Positions 16,837 through 25,869 of a stretch of DNA of 64,000 nt are shown here, piece by piece. Source of the stretch: SZUA-309 sp965230005 (GTDB taxonomy: Bacteria; Pseudomonadota; Gammaproteobacteria; Pseudomonadales; Azotimanducaceae); the NCBI GenBank assembly GCA_965230005.1, contig OZ245934.1:5208001-5272000 (forward strand), written 5' to 3'. Each line of letters begins with the position of its first letter. The first letter of the stretch is position 1. The notes below the pieces were generated by a model. That model searched no databases, was not told the DNA's origin, and saw nothing but the letters and a program-made list of their open reading frames with translations. Made by a program: the position numbers and the translations under genes.

Positions 16837-18056
16837 TGTCTGCAAGGCCCCGCATCAGACGCAAGGCAGTCTGTCTCTTTCTGGCGCTGACGGCGGCGGG
16901 CGTCGCTCATGCGGCGGAAGCGGCGTCCCGTGGAGCGGGGCCCGCCTTCGGTAGCCCGGATGCAGTCGCGAACATCCTCCGGGAGGATCCGATCACGGAG
17001 TGGAAAGCGCGGCTCCAGGATAAACAGGGGCTGGCGATGGGTGTCGACTACACGACCAATCTGTTCCGGGCAACGGAAAGCCTCGGTGACAAGGGCGCCT
17101 GGGGCGGCATGGTCCGGTTCTATGGCACCTGGGACCTCGCGAATCGCGGCGGGAGGAACACCGGTAGCCTGATCTGGAAGCTCGAGCACCGGCACCGAAC
17201 CGGCGATATCGCCCCCAATGCGTTGGCGGGGGAGCTCGGCTATGCGGGATTGATTGCGCCGCCGTTTTCCAACGAAAAGCTGCGTTTCACCAATCTCTAC
17301 TGGCGGCAGCGCTTGAATCAGGGCCGGTCGACGCTCCTGGCCGGATTTCTGGACGTGACCGACTACCTGGATGTTTATGCCCTCGCCAGTCCGTGGCTCG
17401 GCTTTTCGAACTTTGCCTTCTCCACGGGCACCCAGACCATCCCGATCCCCAACGACGCCACCCTCGGTGTCGCCTTCGGCACCATGCTCACGGAGCGGGC
17501 GTTCCTCATTGCCGGGCTGACCGACACGAACGCGGATCCGACCGATCTCGGTGAGACCGTCGAGTCGTTCTTCGATGACAACGAGTACTTCACCTCCGTC
17601 GAGCTCGGGATGACCTCCGCACAGGACCGGATCTATCTGGATAACCTTCACGTCACGGTGTGGCATGTCGATGCGCGCGCAGACGCAGGCACGCCGAGCG
17701 GCTGGGGCGCCAACTTCTCCTGGAACACCTGGCTTGGGGAACGCTGGATGCCCTTCGTGCGGGCGGGCTACGCGGACGAAGGCGGCAGTCTTCTGGAACT
17801 GGCTCTCAGCGCTGGTGCCGGGTACCAGACGGGCAGTGGCAACGTGCTGGGCTTCGCCGGCCACTGGGGACGGCCCAATGAAAACACCTACGGCGCCGAT
17901 CTCCGCGATCAGTACGTCGGCGAGGTCTACTTCCGCTGGAAGATCGGCGAGCACTTCGAGGTCACCCCGAACCTGCAGCTGCTGGTGAATCCCGCGCTGA
18001 ATCCCGTGGATGACAGCATCATCGTCTTCGGCCTGCGGGCGAAGGGCGCGATCTGA
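16836..18056 (+). CDS. OprB-type carbohydrate-selective outer-membrane porin
   Basis: A 406-residue outer-membrane beta-barrel with a cleavable signal peptide (LFLALTAAGVAHAAEA). Alternating aromatic/glycine strands and the pattern DYTTNLFRA..GGMVRFYGTWDLA, TNLYWRQRL and LQLLVNPALNP match OprB-family porins. The C-terminus ends in VFGLRAKGAI, with no terminal aromatic residue. Its start overlaps the amidohydrolase stop, suggesting that it admits that enzyme's substrate. The sugar specificity of classical OprB should not be assumed. Confidence 0.85.
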   Translation: MSARPRIRRKAVCLFLALTAAGVAHAAEAASRGAGPAFGSPDAVANILREDPITEWKARLQDKQGLAMGVDYTTNLFRATESLGDKGAWGGMVRFYGTWDLANRGGRNTGSLIWKLEHRHRTGDIAPNALAGELGYAGLIAPPFSNEKLRFTNLYWRQRLNQGRSTLLAGFLDVTDYLDVYALASPWLGFSNFAFSTGTQTIPIPNDATLGVAFGTMLTERAFLIAGLTDTNADPTDLGETVESFFDDNEYFTSVELGMTSAQDRIYLDNLHVTVWHVDARADAGTPSGWGANFSWNTWLGERWMPFVRAGYADEGGSLLELALSAGAGYQTGSGNVLGFAGHWGRPNENTYGADLRDQYVGEVYFRWKIGEHFEVTPNLQLLVNPALNPVDDSIIVFGLRAKGAI

Positions 18057-18059
18057 TTT

Positions 18060-19325
18060 TCAGAAGATCGCGAAGCGCAGCACCGCGCCTGCCATCAGGC
18101 ACTGAAAGACGAAGATCAGTTTGAGGAAAGTGCGCCCGAGCCAGCCGGGTTGTACCCGTGGATCGAGATGCCTCGCATGCAGATACAGGGTGAGGCCGCT
18201 CTGAATCGGCAGCACCAGGGCGCCCACAGAGGCCGCGATGGTCACCAGCTCGATGGGGCTCGGGTTGGCGAGGTACAGGCCCAGGCCAATCACCGGCACG
18301 ATAACGGTGTAGAAGCGGATCCACAGGCGGCGGTTGATCTGCCAGCGATTCACGAAGCCGAGCTCGATGGCGTACTCGGGCAGGTAGCGGCCGCCGGCGC
18401 CCGTGGACGAGATGCTCGTCGAGAAGAGGATGAAGAAAGCCCCGATGCCGAACAGCCAGAGCGACCAGTCGCCGAGGGTGGCGGTGAACATGCTGGAAAG
18501 CACGGGGATCGTGTCCAGACCTTCCGGCGTCAGCCCGTTGCGATGCAGGACCCCGGCACCCAGCAGGTAGAAGGGCACCGTGGCGCAGGTGAGGATGATG
18601 AGGGTGGTCCAGACGTCGGTCTGCATGACCCGGATCCAGCCCCGGGCTCGCTCGACCCAGCCTGCCTCGTCCCGGTCGGCGCCGATAAAGCTCGGATAGC
18701 CCTTTTCCACACACCAGTAAGTGTAGGCGGACGTTTCGTTGCTGTTCACGCCGATGAAGCCATAGGTGGCCAGTGCCAGCACCGCGAGCTCCGGCGGAAA
18801 CTCGAAGCGGAATCCGGCAGCAAGATCGGCAGCCGTCATGCGGTTGTCCGAGAACTGCATGAGCGCCGCGCAGACGATCGTGATGGCCGTAAAGGTGAGC
18901 ACGAGCGCGAGCATGGCGCGTTCGAGGGTTAGATAGGCGCCGGTCCAGAGCACGCCTGCGGTTGCCAGCGCCACCAGGGCCGTGGCGGGGAGCGAGCCCA
19001 TCCCGGTGAGCAGATCCAGCGCCTGGCCGGCGCCGCCCATGATGCCCGCCATGCCGGTGATCCCGGGGAGGAAAGCCAGGAGACCGATCACGAGGGGCCA
19101 GCTGATGGGCCCCTTCGGCCCCCGGATCCGACCGGGGATGCGATTCATGGCTCGAAGGTAGGTGTCCCCCGAAGTGATGATGTAGCGGGCGAGTTCCGCC
19201 TGGACGATGGACTTGCTCCAGCAGGCGATGAGTACCCACCACAGGAGCAAGAAGCCGGCGTTGGCGCCGAGGCTCGCCGTGAGGAGGATTTCTCCGGAGC
19301 CGATGATGGCCCCGGAGACGATCAC
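18060..19325 (-). CDS. Nramp-family divalent-metal transporter-like membrane protein
   Basis: A 421-residue polytopic protein with about 11 helices. The first helix has SGAIIGSGEIL in place of the DPGN metal-binding motif of true Nramps, so the substrate may not be Mn/Fe; related proteins are annotated generically as Nramp family. The first canonical start in this frame is GTG 19325, which falls inside the first helix. The open frame continues upstream without ATG/GTG/TTG through residues like RRLVERFRHLGPSV that match the normal family N-terminus. A rare start codon or an error is possible. It lies downstream of the hydrolase gene on the same strand. Confidence 0.78.
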   Translation of the reverse strand: MIVSGAIIGSGEILLTASLGANAGFLLLWWVLIACWSKSIVQAELARYIITSGDTYLRAMNRIPGRIRGPKGPISWPLVIGLLAFLPGITGMAGIMGGAGQALDLLTGMGSLPATALVALATAGVLWTGAYLTLERAMLALVLTFTAITIVCAALMQFSDNRMTAADLAAGFRFEFPPELAVLALATYGFIGVNSNETSAYTYWCVEKGYPSFIGADRDEAGWVERARGWIRVMQTDVWTTLIILTCATVPFYLLGAGVLHRNGLTPEGLDTIPVLSSMFTATLGDWSLWLFGIGAFFILFSTSISSTGAGGRYLPEYAIELGFVNRWQINRRLWIRFYTVIVPVIGLGLYLANPSPIELVTIAASVGALVLPIQSGLTLYLHARHLDPRVQPGWLGRTFLKLIFVFQCLMAGAVLRFAIF

Positions 19326-19423
19326 GCTCGGTCCCAGGTGCCTGAAGCGTTCGACGAGACGTCGAGGCGCGGCGGCGGCTTCGCCCGGACGCTGAGTGTA
19401 GGGATCTGCGGGTTCCGTCGGGG

Positions 19424-20593
19424 CTACTCCGGGTCCACAGCGTCTTCGGCGTCGGCAAGCCCGTTGATGAACTCGAGCATCGCCGCGTTGGTGGCCTCCG
19501 GCGCTTCCTGCTGGACCCAGTGGCCGATACCGGGGAGAAGCACGATGTCTCTGAGGTCGGGAATCGTCTCGGCCATCTGCGCGGCCAGCTGCTCGCGGTT
19601 GGCGCCAGCGATGACCAGATCCTGCTCTCCGGCGATGAAGAGGGTGGGAACGCTCACCGGTGCGCTGCCGAGTTCCTCGGTCATCTGCCAGTTGCGTTCG
19701 AAATTGCGGTAGTAGTTCACACCGCCGCGGAAACCTGCCTGTTCGAACTGCGCGACGTAGTAGTCGAGGTCTTCTTCGCGGAGCCAGTCAGGCAGGCCAA
19801 GGGGAGCCCCCAGTCGCGGGATCCAGCCACCGGCCGAGCGTTTCGGATCGGTCACCTCTGGCGGGTGCCTCGGGGAATCCGGGGACTGGTAGATGCGACT
19901 CAGAAATCCCCTGGGATCACTGTCGTATTCCGCCTCGGCAACGCCCCCGGGTTCGTTGTGATAGACCATGTAGAAGAAGTTGTCACCGGTCCGGGCGCGC
20001 ATGGCTTCCAGTGGATTGACCGGACTGCGACCGCCGTAGGGCACGCTCATGAGTATCAGGCTATTGAATCGCTCCGGATACACGAGCACCGTGTGTGTGG
20101 CCACGGGAGCCCCCCAGTCATGGCCGATCATCGTCGCTGTTTCGATGTCCAGCGCGTCGAGAATGCCCACCATGTCTGCGGCGAGCTCGAAGAGGTTGTA
20201 GCTGGCGACGTCCTCCGGTGCGTCGGTACCACCGTAGCCACGCATGTCCGGCGCCAGGGCCCGGAACCCGGCGTCGGCAAGGGCCTGGATCTGATGCCGC
20301 CAGGAGTACCAGGACTCCGGCCAGCCGTGGGCGAGCAGCACAGCTGGCCCTTCACCCATGTCGGCCACGCGCATGGTGATGCCGTTGCTCTCGAGGGCGT
20401 GGAAGCGAATGCCCGGCAGCAGTTTTTCTTCGACGGATTCCGTCACCGGCGCTGCGGCCGCCGTTGGCGCTTCCGGCGCCGTTGCTGTCGCCTCTGCCCC
20501 TGCCTCCAGAGGAGGAGTGGACTCCTGACAAGCGCTCAGCAACAGCGAAAGGCTTATGGCCAGCCAGGGTGTCTTGTTCTGCATCGTCAACAT
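19424..20593 (-). CDS. Alpha/beta-hydrolase lipoprotein, epoxide-hydrolase-like
   Basis: A 389-residue predicted lipoprotein (lipobox LSAC, C22) with an Ala/Pro/Thr/Glu linker to residue 55. The catalytic domain carries HGWPESWYSWRHQ (oxyanion loop, H89-G-W-P), nucleophile D159 in IGHDWGAP, and catalytic histidine in PGIGHWVQQE: the arrangement of soluble epoxide hydrolases and haloalkane dehalogenases. HGWP and lid tyrosines favour an epoxide hydrolase. GAGGAGA precedes ATG 20593, which overlaps the stop of the upstream PhyH-HEAT gene (ATGTTGA), so the two are translationally linked. Confidence 0.85.
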   Translation of the reverse strand: MLTMQNKTPWLAISLSLLLSACQESTPPLEAGAEATATAPEAPTAAAAPVTESVEEKLLPGIRFHALESNGITMRVADMGEGPAVLLAHGWPESWYSWRHQIQALADAGFRALAPDMRGYGGTDAPEDVASYNLFELAADMVGILDALDIETATMIGHDWGAPVATHTVLVYPERFNSLILMSVPYGGRSPVNPLEAMRARTGDNFFYMVYHNEPGGVAEAEYDSDPRGFLSRIYQSPDSPRHPPEVTDPKRSAGGWIPRLGAPLGLPDWLREEDLDYYVAQFEQAGFRGGVNYYRNFERNWQMTEELGSAPVSVPTLFIAGEQDLVIAGANREQLAAQMAETIPDLRDIVLLPGIGHWVQQEAPEATNAAMLEFINGLADAEDAVDPE

Positions 20594-22443
20594 GGCAAGG
20601 TCTCCTCTGCGTTGGGTTGCAGCACGCGGGTACTGCTGCGCAGCAGCGACTCGCGGCAGTGGATGGGTGAGGCGGCGAGGGCCGTCTCGAGTGTGTCCGT
20701 CAACAGCGTGCGTTCTGCGTCGCTGAGGTCAGGCGCCTGCGCGAGGCGTGCCAGAGCGTCCTGAGCGAGCCCGACACAGAAGACGTTGTCGTCCGTGTGT
20801 GCGGTCACCGCTAGGGTGCTCACGAGACTTTTGAAGCTCTTTCCCAGATACCGCCTACCGTGAGTGCAGAGGATCACGCAGGCGGCGAGCGCGTTCTCCC
20901 TGACAGCCGAGCGCACGGGCGAGAAGCGATCGACGCCGTAGGCGATGCCGATTCCTTCGCAGAGATCGCTGTCATCGGTGGGGCGGACGAATTTGATGCT
21001 CCGGCCCTGCACGCGGTCCATAGACAGCCGGTTCTCTTCCCGAAGGAGCGAATCGACCAGCGCCTGCGCAAGCTCCGGCAACAGCTCCGTGCCCGAGCCA
21101 CGGGCAGCGGCACGGCGGGCCAGACAGCCCAGTGCATGGGCAGCCGTGGAGCGGACCGCCACGGAGCCATCGGCCGCAAGCCTGGCCGTGACGGCGGTGA
21201 GCGTCTCATGCGTCAGTGCTGCGGTACTGCCAAGGCAATGCACGCCCGCTTTACGGAGCCAGCGGCGGGGTGAGTCACTGGCTGCCAGGCACACACCGGT
21301 GGCGTCTTCGCCACAGGCAATGAGTCCGTAGGTCGCGGCGCGTCGAACGGACTCCCGCTCGGCGCCGAGGGCCGCGCCGAGAATGGCGATGGCGGCCTCG
21401 CGGTCTGCGTGGTCCGCGAGACGATAGGCGGCGCCAAGACGCTGGGGTTCAGCGACGTCGTACTTTGCGGCCAGTTGTTCAGCCAGTTCGGCCACCGTGG
21501 CCGATGCTGTGGCGGGTGCTGGGGGTGTACCGCTGAGCGCCCAGTGGTAGTGGTGGCGCCAGAGGGTGGTCAGGTTGTCATCGGCCTCAGTGAGGTCCTG
21601 GGCGGTCATGACATCCTGCCGCGGAACGGCTGGAAAAGGTGTTGGCTCGCCCGTGGGATCAGTGGTGCGGTAGAGCCAGAAGCGCCACATGAAACGAGGC
21701 CGCTCGCGCCAGCGTTCGAAGGGATCCCGGCGATGATTGCCGCGGTGGAAAAGATTGTGGGAGTAGAGGAGCACGCTGCCGGCCTCGAGCGGCGCCGCCT
21801 CGAAAGGCGCCATGAGCGGCCAGCCGGTATCCGCGACCGCCTTGCGCATGCGGACGTCGTGCTCTGTCTGGCGGTTCACGATCGCTTCCCCGGCGTAGCT
21901 CGAACGCGGGCCGCTTACGGGTATCGTCTCCATACCGAGCAGCTGGTAGTCGAAGTCGAGATGCTCCGCACCAGCGAAGTTGTCGTGGTTCTCTTCGTGA
22001 TTGAAGGTCCAGTACTGCGAGTAGGGGATCGTCGCCGTTGGGCCCATCTCGGCGGTGACGGCCTGAGGGAAGTAGAGCAGCTCGATCTGCACGGACTGGT
22101 GGTGGCGGGGCCAGCGGCCGTTGTAGGGGCCGTTGTCGTCCTTGTGCCAGTGCTGGTCGTAGGCGCCACTGACAAAGGGGGTGTTGTGGGTGAACGGGAC
22201 GATGGCCCAGTCCGGCCCGAGCAGCCGATCGACGGCGGCAACCAGGCCCGGTGCTGCCAGCACCTCGAGGATCTCCGGAATGCTCGCGGAGTTGATGGTC
22301 TCCTTTGCGCGAAACAGAGCAATTTCCCGGTCGTAGATATGGTCGTGGAGGTCGGCTGGAATACCCAGCTGGTCCGGGGACAGCGCCACGAGGCCCCGGC
22401 TCACGAAGTCGCGGAGCAGATGAGAGTTTTCCGTGTAGTGCAT
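20587..22443 (-). CDS. PhyH-like Fe(II)/2-oxoglutarate dioxygenase fused to HEAT repeats
   Basis: A 618-residue two-part protein. Residues 1-300 follow the phytanoyl-CoA dioxygenase fold: H100-x-D102 in HWHKDD, candidate distal H233 in SHNLFHRGNHR, and a downstream Arg for 2-oxoglutarate. Residues about 320-600 are helical repeats (LGAAYRLADHADREAAIAILGAALG.., VRRAATYGLIACGEDATG.., VRSTAAHALGCLA) resembling HEAT/PBS-lyase repeats, usually a protein-protein interface. Phytanoyl-type enzymes hydroxylate branched acyl-CoAs or small molecules. A second PhyH-like gene is divergent 77 bases away. Its 3' end overlaps the epoxide-hydrolase-like gene. Confidence 0.82.
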   Translation of the reverse strand: MHYTENSHLLRDFVSRGLVALSPDQLGIPADLHDHIYDREIALFRAKETINSASIPEILEVLAAPGLVAAVDRLLGPDWAIVPFTHNTPFVSGAYDQHWHKDDNGPYNGRWPRHHQSVQIELLYFPQAVTAEMGPTATIPYSQYWTFNHEENHDNFAGAEHLDFDYQLLGMETIPVSGPRSSYAGEAIVNRQTEHDVRMRKAVADTGWPLMAPFEAAPLEAGSVLLYSHNLFHRGNHRRDPFERWRERPRFMWRFWLYRTTDPTGEPTPFPAVPRQDVMTAQDLTEADDNLTTLWRHHYHWALSGTPPAPATASATVAELAEQLAAKYDVAEPQRLGAAYRLADHADREAAIAILGAALGAERESVRRAATYGLIACGEDATGVCLAASDSPRRWLRKAGVHCLGSTAALTHETLTAVTARLAADGSVAVRSTAAHALGCLARRAAARGSGTELLPELAQALVDSLLREENRLSMDRVQGRSIKFVRPTDDSDLCEGIGIAYGVDRFSPVRSAVRENALAACVILCTHGRRYLGKSFKSLVSTLAVTAHTDDNVFCVGLAQDALARLAQAPDLSDAERTLLTDTLETALAASPIHCRESLLRSSTRVLQPNAEETLPC

Positions 22444-22520
22444 GGCTGGACGGCGTGCGCCCGGTCTCTGGTCCCCTGAAAACAGTGGTATCTTCGATGC
22501 TCAGGGGAGAGAAGACAAAC

Positions 22521-23606
22521 ATGCACGCACCCTCGCTGGATGAGCAGGAAAAGCGCCGGTTCTTCGAGGACGGCTTCGTGGTCGTCAGAAACGCGGTGCC
22601 GCCTGAGGTGTTCGAAGCTGCCCGCGGGCGGATCGTGGCCGCGTTGCCGAAAGACGAGCGGCGTTTGCTCGTCCCTGCGGAGCTTGCCACCCATCCGGAC
22701 ATTCTCGGCCTGCTGCGTAATGGCTGCGTCGCCGACCTGCTGCGTCGGGAGATGGGACCGTTCCCCGACGTGGTGAGCTGCCAGGTGGCCGTGACGCCGC
22801 CCTTCGATCAGCTCGGTGGCGAACCCGGCACCCATGTAGATGGTGGCTGGAACGGCCCGCTGCCGGACTCGGCGGACGACATTGATCCGCTGACGCATCG
22901 TCCGAAGCACCCGGCACCCTACTTCGGCGACAACGACGATCGCCGGGGCAGCAACGACGGTCAGCTCTGGATCGACCCGGATCGGCGCATTTCCACGGGG
23001 AGCTATACGGCTCTCGTCGGCGTCTGCCTGAACGATCAGCTGGTGCCCGGCAACGGGCAGTTTGCGGTGGTGAAGGGGGTGCACGAAGACGTGGAGGCCG
23101 TGTTCCGGCGGCAGCGGGACAGCGGTGGGGTAATCGGCCCGGAAGGTCTGGACTGGCCTCGGGTCAAGATCGATCGCAACGGCCGGCCGTACATGAACGG
23201 GCTGCCGGACTCGATCCGCACCCTGGCCCGCGAGCGGGCCCACGGCGTCGAGGCGACGGCGCAATGGCCCTGGCCGGAATTGACGCCCGTGCTGCTCGCA
23301 GCCGGCGACGTCGTCATCGCCCTGCACAGCTGCCCGCATACGCCAACGCCGAACCTCGGGCCGAACCCGCGCATGAACGTCTATTTCCGTATCCGGCGGC
23401 TGCGCGAGGGGAATCCTCATGAGGGTTCGAGACGGGTTGCGCACGGCGTGAGCGACCATCCCGATCGCGGGTACTTTGGTCAGTTCCTCGACTATCCCGA
23501 CGACTATGACCCCTGGCAGACGAGCATCGATAAGCTCTGCGATCACTGGAGTGAGTGGGACGGGTTCCAGGCGCTCGTGGCGGCAGAGCGCGCCGCCTCC
23601 GCGTGA
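22521..23606 (+). CDS. PhyH-like Fe(II)/2-oxoglutarate-dependent dioxygenase
   Basis: A 361-residue enzyme with H105-x-D107 in PGTHVDGGW and a distal histidine in IALHSCPHTPTPNLGPNPRMNVYFRI, where the R is the expected 2-oxoglutarate ligand. The N-terminus (EQEKRRFFEDGFVVVRNAVPPEV) is a family hallmark. The ATG at 22521 follows GGGGAGAGAAG; the longer frame is non-coding. It is divergent from the PhyH-HEAT gene. Together with the epoxide-hydrolase-like lipoprotein, the group may process an oxidised isoprenoid or fatty compound. That is inference. Confidence 0.85.
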   Translation: MHAPSLDEQEKRRFFEDGFVVVRNAVPPEVFEAARGRIVAALPKDERRLLVPAELATHPDILGLLRNGCVADLLRREMGPFPDVVSCQVAVTPPFDQLGGEPGTHVDGGWNGPLPDSADDIDPLTHRPKHPAPYFGDNDDRRGSNDGQLWIDPDRRISTGSYTALVGVCLNDQLVPGNGQFAVVKGVHEDVEAVFRRQRDSGGVIGPEGLDWPRVKIDRNGRPYMNGLPDSIRTLARERAHGVEATAQWPWPELTPVLLAAGDVVIALHSCPHTPTPNLGPNPRMNVYFRIRRLREGNPHEGSRRVAHGVSDHPDRGYFGQFLDYPDDYDPWQTSIDKLCDHWSEWDGFQALVAAERAASA

Positions 23607-23636
23607 TTCGGTAGCTCGACGCTCAGCGTCTCCTAA

Positions 23637-25799
23637 TCAACGGCGCCGCGCCGGCATGCGACTCTGGAAAGAGCTGGCCCGTTGGGCTCCATGTTGCCGG
23701 GCCCGGTAGTCCCGCTCCAGCTGCGGCCGGGCAGCCTGGTTCGAGGGCCGCTGATAGCTGCTCCTGTCCCGGGTAGACGGCTGCTGGGTCGGCCGCTCGG
23801 CGGGTCGTGTGTCAGCCGTCGCTGGGCGTGAGTCTGTCGTGCCTGGCCGGTTGGCCCGATCGAGATCCCCGGCCTGCTTCCATTCGCCGTTCTCACGGCG
23901 GTTCCAGCTCCCGGCCTGATCCTTCTGATAAACATTGCCGGCGCGGTCCGTGAGGACGTTGTTTGCCGCGCCCGTGGCCGGTCGTGCCTGGCGGTTGTCG
24001 GCTGCGGGCCGTTCAGCGACGCGGGCCCGGTTCTCCGGGCGGTCGTAAACGTTCGGCCGGGTGCTCGGGCGGTTGCCGCCGCCGATGTTGATGCTGTTGT
24101 CGATGTTCACGTTGATGTTGGTCTTCCGGTAACCGCCGCGGACGTAGGGGCGCGGGTAAGGTCGGAAGCCGCCGACACCCCACCAGGCGCCGCCGGTGGA
24201 GAAGGTGAAACGGAAGGGCCCGTTCGTCCAGCTGATGCCGAAGTTCCAGCCGGTCCAGGGGTTGTAGTGCACGTGAAAGCCCCAGGTCGGATAGCGGGGG
24301 TAGTAGTAGGGGCCGTACCAGGGGCGGTAGTACCAGCCGGTGCCGTAAACGACCGTGCCATAGGCGTAGTAACTGCCGTAGTAGCCGGGCGTGTAGCCGA
24401 CGTAGACCACTTCCGGCGTCACGTCGTAGACCTTCACGTAGGTCACGTTGTAATGCGGGTTGTCGGCGGGGATCTTGTAGATCGCGTCGGGTACGCTCGT
24501 GGCGACGGTCCAGCCACCGGTCGGGCTCGAGGAGGCGTACCAGACACCTTCGTCGCAGGCATAGTAGGTGTCGCCGTACTTGAAGACCGCGGCGCTCGTG
24601 TTCTGTGCGTATTCGACCTGAATGTCTTCGATCGGTGCGAAATCCGGCTCGCCGTCATAGCTGACGCTGAAGGAGTCGTCGTCGCGATTGATGGCGGCTG
24701 TTTGCGGGATGCTGTTGTCGAGCACCGCATCGCGCGCTTCGTCCGTCCCGGCCACCTGGCTCAGCACGGCACCGTTGACGGAGTCCGGTGGGATGGCCGC
24801 AAAGGCGGCGGGCAGTTCGTCGTTCGGAACGTTGTCCCAGCGCAGTTCGCCGAGCATTTCCGCGGAGCGGTACCAGCGGCCCGAAAGGAGCAGGTAGTAG
24901 CGCTGGCTCGAGAGCTCCAGGAACACCTGGCTGTCGGTGTTTTCGAGATACAGAAGATCCATTCCCTCAACCGGCGCCCAGGTTGGCTCGCCGTCCGTGA
25001 CGATGAGTTCCGTCGGCTCGGTGGCGACGATGATGCGGGTCTCCGAGAGGTCGGCGTTGTCGTCGGCCGGCTCTACCAGGGAGCGGATCGAATCCGGCAC
25101 GCGGTTCGTGAGCGACCAGGGCCCGAGGGTGTCTCGAGCCTCGAACCAGGCGTTGCTCCCCACGTAGAGATACTGGCTGCGGCCGTCTTTGACGATCAGA
25201 AACGGCGTGTTCACAACGCGCTCGAAGCCGGCTCCCTCGATGTCCTGGAACACGGGATCGCCATCGATGCTCACGAGGATCGCCGGTTCTTTCGAGAGCA
25301 CGATCTCAGGGGCATCGTGTTTGAGCTCGGAGGCCGTTTCGGACCCGGCAGCGCCATCGAGGTCGGCAACGATCTGATCCAGAGCGATTGCCATGGATGC
25401 CGTCTCGACGTTCGCTTCGATGAAGCTCGCCAGCGCCTGCCGCTGATCTTCGCTGGCTTCTGCCATGCGCACGTCGGTGACGTCGATGTCCCGGATCACT
25501 GCCGTGCGCGTGGAACGATCCACATCCAGGCGGGCGACGATCCAGATGGCGCCGTAGAGCGGTGCGCTGGCGTCGCGGGTGGTCACGGAAATGGCGGTGC
25601 GCGCTTCGAGGCTGTTGCCTTCGAGGGACTCGATCTGCGGTTGGAAAACACGGATCAGATCCCCGCTGTCGCTTTCGAGGTCCTGCGGCCAGCTGGCCGC
25701 GTAGCTGGAAGCCGCGAAGCAACCCAGCACGAGCCCCGGCAGCAAAGCCCATAGCCGAAACGCCCTGCCGCCCGTGAAACCGAAGCCGGTCGCCGTCAT
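23637..25799 (-). CDS. Large exported protein annotated elsewhere as carbohydrate-binding family V/XII-like
   Basis: A 720-residue secreted protein with a signal peptide (LLPGLVLGCFAASSYA). It contains repeated modules of the form LLYLENTDSQVFLELSSQRYYLLLSGRWYRS and VEYAQNTSAAVFKYGDTYYACDEGVWYAS, then a Tyr/Gly/Trp/Pro-rich stretch (about residues 455-560) and a basic, Pro/Arg/Asn/Gln-rich tail. Similar proteins are labelled by weak resemblance to chitin-binding modules, but real sugar binding is unproven. It is probably in the envelope or attached to the surface. Downstream of the epimerase gene on the same strand there is only 70 bases of spacer. Confidence 0.72.
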   Translation of the reverse strand: MTATGFGFTGGRAFRLWALLPGLVLGCFAASSYAASWPQDLESDSGDLIRVFQPQIESLEGNSLEARTAISVTTRDASAPLYGAIWIVARLDVDRSTRTAVIRDIDVTDVRMAEASEDQRQALASFIEANVETASMAIALDQIVADLDGAAGSETASELKHDAPEIVLSKEPAILVSIDGDPVFQDIEGAGFERVVNTPFLIVKDGRSQYLYVGSNAWFEARDTLGPWSLTNRVPDSIRSLVEPADDNADLSETRIIVATEPTELIVTDGEPTWAPVEGMDLLYLENTDSQVFLELSSQRYYLLLSGRWYRSAEMLGELRWDNVPNDELPAAFAAIPPDSVNGAVLSQVAGTDEARDAVLDNSIPQTAAINRDDDSFSVSYDGEPDFAPIEDIQVEYAQNTSAAVFKYGDTYYACDEGVWYASSSPTGGWTVATSVPDAIYKIPADNPHYNVTYVKVYDVTPEVVYVGYTPGYYGSYYAYGTVVYGTGWYYRPWYGPYYYPRYPTWGFHVHYNPWTGWNFGISWTNGPFRFTFSTGGAWWGVGGFRPYPRPYVRGGYRKTNINVNIDNSINIGGGNRPSTRPNVYDRPENRARVAERPAADNRQARPATGAANNVLTDRAGNVYQKDQAGSWNRRENGEWKQAGDLDRANRPGTTDSRPATADTRPAERPTQQPSTRDRSSYQRPSNQAARPQLERDYRARQHGAQRASSFQSRMPARRR

Positions 25800-25869
25800 C
25801 CCTGATCCCTCAACCCTGTTGCTCCGGGCACCCTAACGGAGCCTCCGGGGATTGCAAAGCGAGGCGGCC

